Source of the DNA: Corallococcus soli
GTDB taxonomy: Bacteria; Myxococcota; Myxococcia; Myxococcales; Myxococcaceae
NCBI RefSeq assembly: GCF_014930455.1
Contig: NZ_JAAIYO010000003.1
Coordinates: 806,001 to 870,000 of the forward strand
Direction of reading: 5' to 3'
DNA length: 64,000 nucleotides
The position numbers were made by a program, and so were the translations under genes. Shown here piece after piece: positions 63,026-64,000 of the stretch; the stretch's first letter is position 1, and the number at the start of each line of letters is the position of its first letter. Under the pieces are notes generated by a model. It had not been told where the DNA came from and searched no databases. It worked only from the letters and a program-made list of their open reading frames with translations.

Positions 63026-64000
63026 TCAGTGTTGGGTGTGGAGTGTTGAGTCGGGTTCGTGGTGGATGGAGGGAGGCTCGGCCGCCCCGGCGAAGCCCGC
63101 TTCGCCTTCCATGTCGCCGCTGTAGCGGCCCAGGGCCGCCGCGCTGTCGCACCCGGCGCGGTGGTGGAACATCCGCTGGGCGGCGGGCACTTGCTCACGC
63201 TGGCCCCGCCAGACCTCCATCGCCTCGTCCTGCAGCGCGCGTCCGTAGGAGAAGCTCAGCTTCCAGGGCTTCGGGCCGCCCAGCGCATTGATGGCGTTGA
63301 GGTGCTCGGTGGCCAGGACCGCGTCTTGTCCGCCGGACAGGAAGACGACCCCGGGGACCGCGGGCGGCACATGGCGCGTCAGGGCGCGCAACGTCGCCTC
63401 CGCCACCTCGTCCACCGACGCCTGCCTCGCGCAACGGAGACCCGCGGTGACCATGTTCGGCTTGAGCAACATCCCTTCCAGGGACACCTGCGCGTCGAAG
63501 AGTTCGTTGAAGACCGCTTGCAGCACGCGCCCCGTCACGTCCTCGCACTGCTCGAGCGCGTGCGCTCCCTCCATCAGGACTTCGGGCTCCACGATGGGCA
63601 CCAGGCCCTGCTCCTGGCAGAGGGCGGCGTAGCGCGCGAGCGCGTGCGCATTCGCGTGGATGCACTTCGCGGTCGGCAGCCCGTCGCGGATGATGAAGAC
63701 CGCGCGCCACTTGGCGAAGCGCGCACCGAGCTCGTGGTACTCCTCGAGCCGTGCGCGGAGCCCATCGAGCCCTTCGGCGACGAACTCGCCCGGCGCGCCG
63801 GCCAGGGGGTGGACGCCCGTGTCGACCTTGATGCCGGGGATGATGCCGCGACCCACCAGCAGCTCCAGCAGCGGGATGCCTGTCGAGCTGTCCTGCCGGA
63901 TCGTCTCGTCCTGCAGGATGACACCGCCGATGAACGCGGCGATGTCGGGCGTACTGAAGAGCATCTCGCGGTAGGCGCGGCGGCTGTCCGAGGTCGACTC
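63026..64000 (-). CDS. Class I fructose-bisphosphate aldolase, N-terminus beyond the window
   Basis: The frame is open through the right edge, so the first residues are missing. The visible 324 residues match eukaryotic-type class I aldolase: [63 protein letters not shown] and the Schiff-base Lys in [30 protein letters not shown] follows. The C-terminal tail is long and hydrophilic (about 30 residues past GRYSG). It cleaves fructose-1,6-bisphosphate to triose phosphates and heads the phosphoketolase operon, 13 bases before the next start. Confidence 0.93.
   Translation of the reverse strand, partial: ESTSDSRRAYREMLFSTPDIAAFIGGVILQDETIRQDSSTGIPLLELLVGRGIIPGIKVDTGVHPLAGAPGEFVAEGLDGLRARLEEYHELGARFAKWRAVFIIRDGLPTAKCIHANAHALARYAALCQEQGLVPIVEPEVLMEGAHALEQCEDVTGRVLQAVFNELFDAQVSLEGMLLKPNMVTAGLRCARQASVDEVAEATLRALTRHVPPAVPGVVFLSGGQDAVLATEHLNAINALGGPKPWKLSFSYGRALQDEAMEVWRGQREQVPAAQRMFHHRAGCDSAAALGRYSGDMEGEAGFAGAAEPPSIHHEPDSTLHTQH

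Overview
The window is high-GC DNA from a bacterium, most probably a myxobacterium of the Corallococcus/Myxococcus/Pyxidicoccus group. The assignment rests on gene families largely restricted to that group: a DUSAM-domain protein, a DUF2381 (TIGR02268) paralogue, a SitA-type lipoprotein toxin with a DUF2019 immunity partner, a defensin-like Cys-rich peptide, lipoproteins with MopE-like putative metal-binding repeats, and a signal-peptide/HEAT/NACHT protein. Start codons are ATG or GTG, genes are tightly packed, and the long antisense open frames are the usual by-product of very GC-rich third codon positions. No rRNA, tRNA, insertion sequence or CRISPR array was seen.

Layout, left to right. 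1-2845: the tail of a cut gene, an unrecognised 582-residue protein and an aminoglycoside-phosphotransferase-fold kinase. 2900-4120: a small accessory patch with a Cys-rich gene, its truncated copy, a DUSAM gene, and an exported peptide with the exact CS-alpha-beta defensin cysteine pattern. 4219-10721: housekeeping and unknown enzymes (lipoprotein hydrolase, glutaminase, MFS permease) and a paired calcineurin-like phosphoesterase and C25/CHAT-like cysteine peptidase. 11098-14260: a minimal class II lanthipeptide locus (precursor plus LanM). 14332-19364: DEAD-box helicase, Spo0M-like arrestin-fold protein, pectinacetylesterase-like lipoprotein, Gfo/Idh/MocA oxidoreductase. 19473-21133: SitA-like toxin and immunity gene. 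21148-25986: a stranded NRPS gene with layout T-C-A-T-C. 26042-27559: lipoprotein and DUF2381 protein. 27721-31704: a five-gene Mla/MCE lipid ABC transporter with two different permeases and two different ATPases.

31720-41675: a metal-binding-repeat lipoprotein, a LytS/LytTR two-component pair, and an outer-membrane-channel/adaptor/RND efflux operon; two 9-bp direct repeats 21 bp apart between them look like a LytTR operator. 41678-47243: chromate transporter, a HEAT-transmembrane-NACHT ATPase, and DUF2267. 47340-49866: Tat-exported M23 peptidase with a propeller-like C-terminus, VOC protein, Lrp/AsnC regulator. 49927-56597: a membrane protein of unknown function meeting head-on with a RADAR antiphage operon (rdrA ATPase, rdrB adenosine-deaminase-like enzyme, overlapping by 11 bp). 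57081-58358: a 425-residue protein made of seven charged helical repeats. 58477-59187: an outer-membrane beta-barrel protein. 59295-64000: a phosphoketolase-pathway operon read leftwards (class I fructose-bisphosphate aldolase, phosphoketolase, acetate kinase), cut by the right edge.

The strongest items for follow-up are the defensin-like peptide, the transporter-less lanthipeptide locus, the repeat protein, the topology puzzle of the HEAT-NACHT protein, the phosphoesterase/caspase-fold pair, and the RADAR operon with its adjoining membrane protein. All functional statements are from reading sequence motifs; no database search was run.
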